Shown: positions 63,901 through 64,000 of the stretch, one piece after another | Layout: each line of letters begins with the position of its first letter | How positions within the stretch are numbered: the stretch's first letter is position 1 | NCBI GenBank assembly: GCA_019828595.1 | Contig: JAHQRK010000009.1 | Coordinates: 806,001-870,000 of the forward strand | Direction: 5' to 3' | Length of the DNA: 64,000 nt | Source of the DNA: Aphanomyces cochlioides | Lineage: Eukaryota > Oomycota > Saprolegniomycetes > Saprolegniales > Verrucalvaceae | The notes under the pieces: model-generated | Told to the model about the DNA's origin: nothing | Databases searched by the model: none | What the model saw: the letters and a program-made list of their open reading frames with translations, nothing else | Translations under genes and position numbers: made by a program

Positions 63901-64000
63901 CGTTGTCGTCCGCCAAACGTCCCACGTGTACGCTCCGTCTGTGAACCATCCATGGGCGCCTCAGATGTCCGTCCTTCGGGCGACTCATGATGGTCCATGG

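Noticed and set aside
1..64000. Prokaryotic signals, CRISPR arrays, prophage or rRNA
   Set aside because: No spaced direct repeats, Shine-Dalgarno-led operons or rRNA-like stretches were seen, and introns show that the DNA is eukaryotic.

Overview
The window is nuclear DNA from a eukaryote, most likely an oomycete and plausibly a member of the Saprolegniales. This placement is inference. The supports are: very dense genes on both strands; many short introns (mostly 38-55 nt, nearly all GT-AG); axonemal genes fitting a flagellated zoospore stage; 7TM receptors fused to RGS domains; a membrane-anchored thaumatin-like protein; and a Ty3/gypsy element with a chromodomain. There is no bacterial-type operon, CRISPR array, rRNA or convincing tRNA. 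Coding sequences below were pieced together by hand from splice signals, reading phase and paralogue comparison. Where phase closes exactly, exon limits are given.

Layout. 1-943 holds nothing recognisable. 944-6027 (all minus strand): a 7TM-RGS receptor broken by a one-base frameshift, a choline-transporter-like protein and a kinesin. 6630-7644 (+): a PHYHD1-type Fe(II)/2-oxoglutarate oxygenase. 7680-12008 (-): a 1,400-residue multi-PHD chromatin reader. 12391-13332 (+): a SAP-DCN1 fusion. 13355-14196 (-): a Cys-rich protein with a GPI-like tail and a frameshift. 15115-16464 (+): homogentisate 1,2-dioxygenase. 16775-21119 (+): second copies of the 7TM-RGS receptor and of the kinesin. 21496-24481 (+): exportin-T. 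24590-38262 (-): a Kelch-headed outer-arm dynein heavy chain. 38390-41051 (+): a TPR protein and an AGTRAP-like membrane protein. 41105-44444 (-): an EF-hand/coiled-coil protein.

44499-54491 carries two D-lactate-dehydrogenase-type paralogues (both -). Between them lies a Ty3/gypsy retrotransposon (46112-52976, 5-bp target duplication TCTCA). Its LTRs are almost identical although gag-pol is full of stops and frameshifts, and its 3' LTR is split by an 845-bp foldback insertion with its own 4-bp target duplication TCAT. 55053-56550 (+): an AFG1-type mitochondrial ATPase. 56569-57723 (-): a membrane-anchored thaumatin-like protein. 57842-60338 (-): an LRR gene and its decayed tandem copy. 60796-61762 (+): a claudin-like four-TM protein. 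61800-about 63900 (-): a coiled-coil protein resembling an outer-arm dynein docking subunit.

Themes. Four paralogous pairs (receptor, kinesin, dehydrogenase, LRR) lie inside 64 kb, and in at least two pairs one copy is broken. Several genes serve the flagellum or microtubules (dynein heavy chain, docking-like protein, two kinesins, possibly the EF-hand coiled-coil protein). Convergent neighbours end only 18-108 bp apart, and divergent neighbours share short spacers with CCAAT-like motifs. The most unusual items are three CX2HX4CX2C motifs in the tail of one kinesin, the SAP-PONY fusion, the membrane-anchored thaumatin domain and the nested foldback element.
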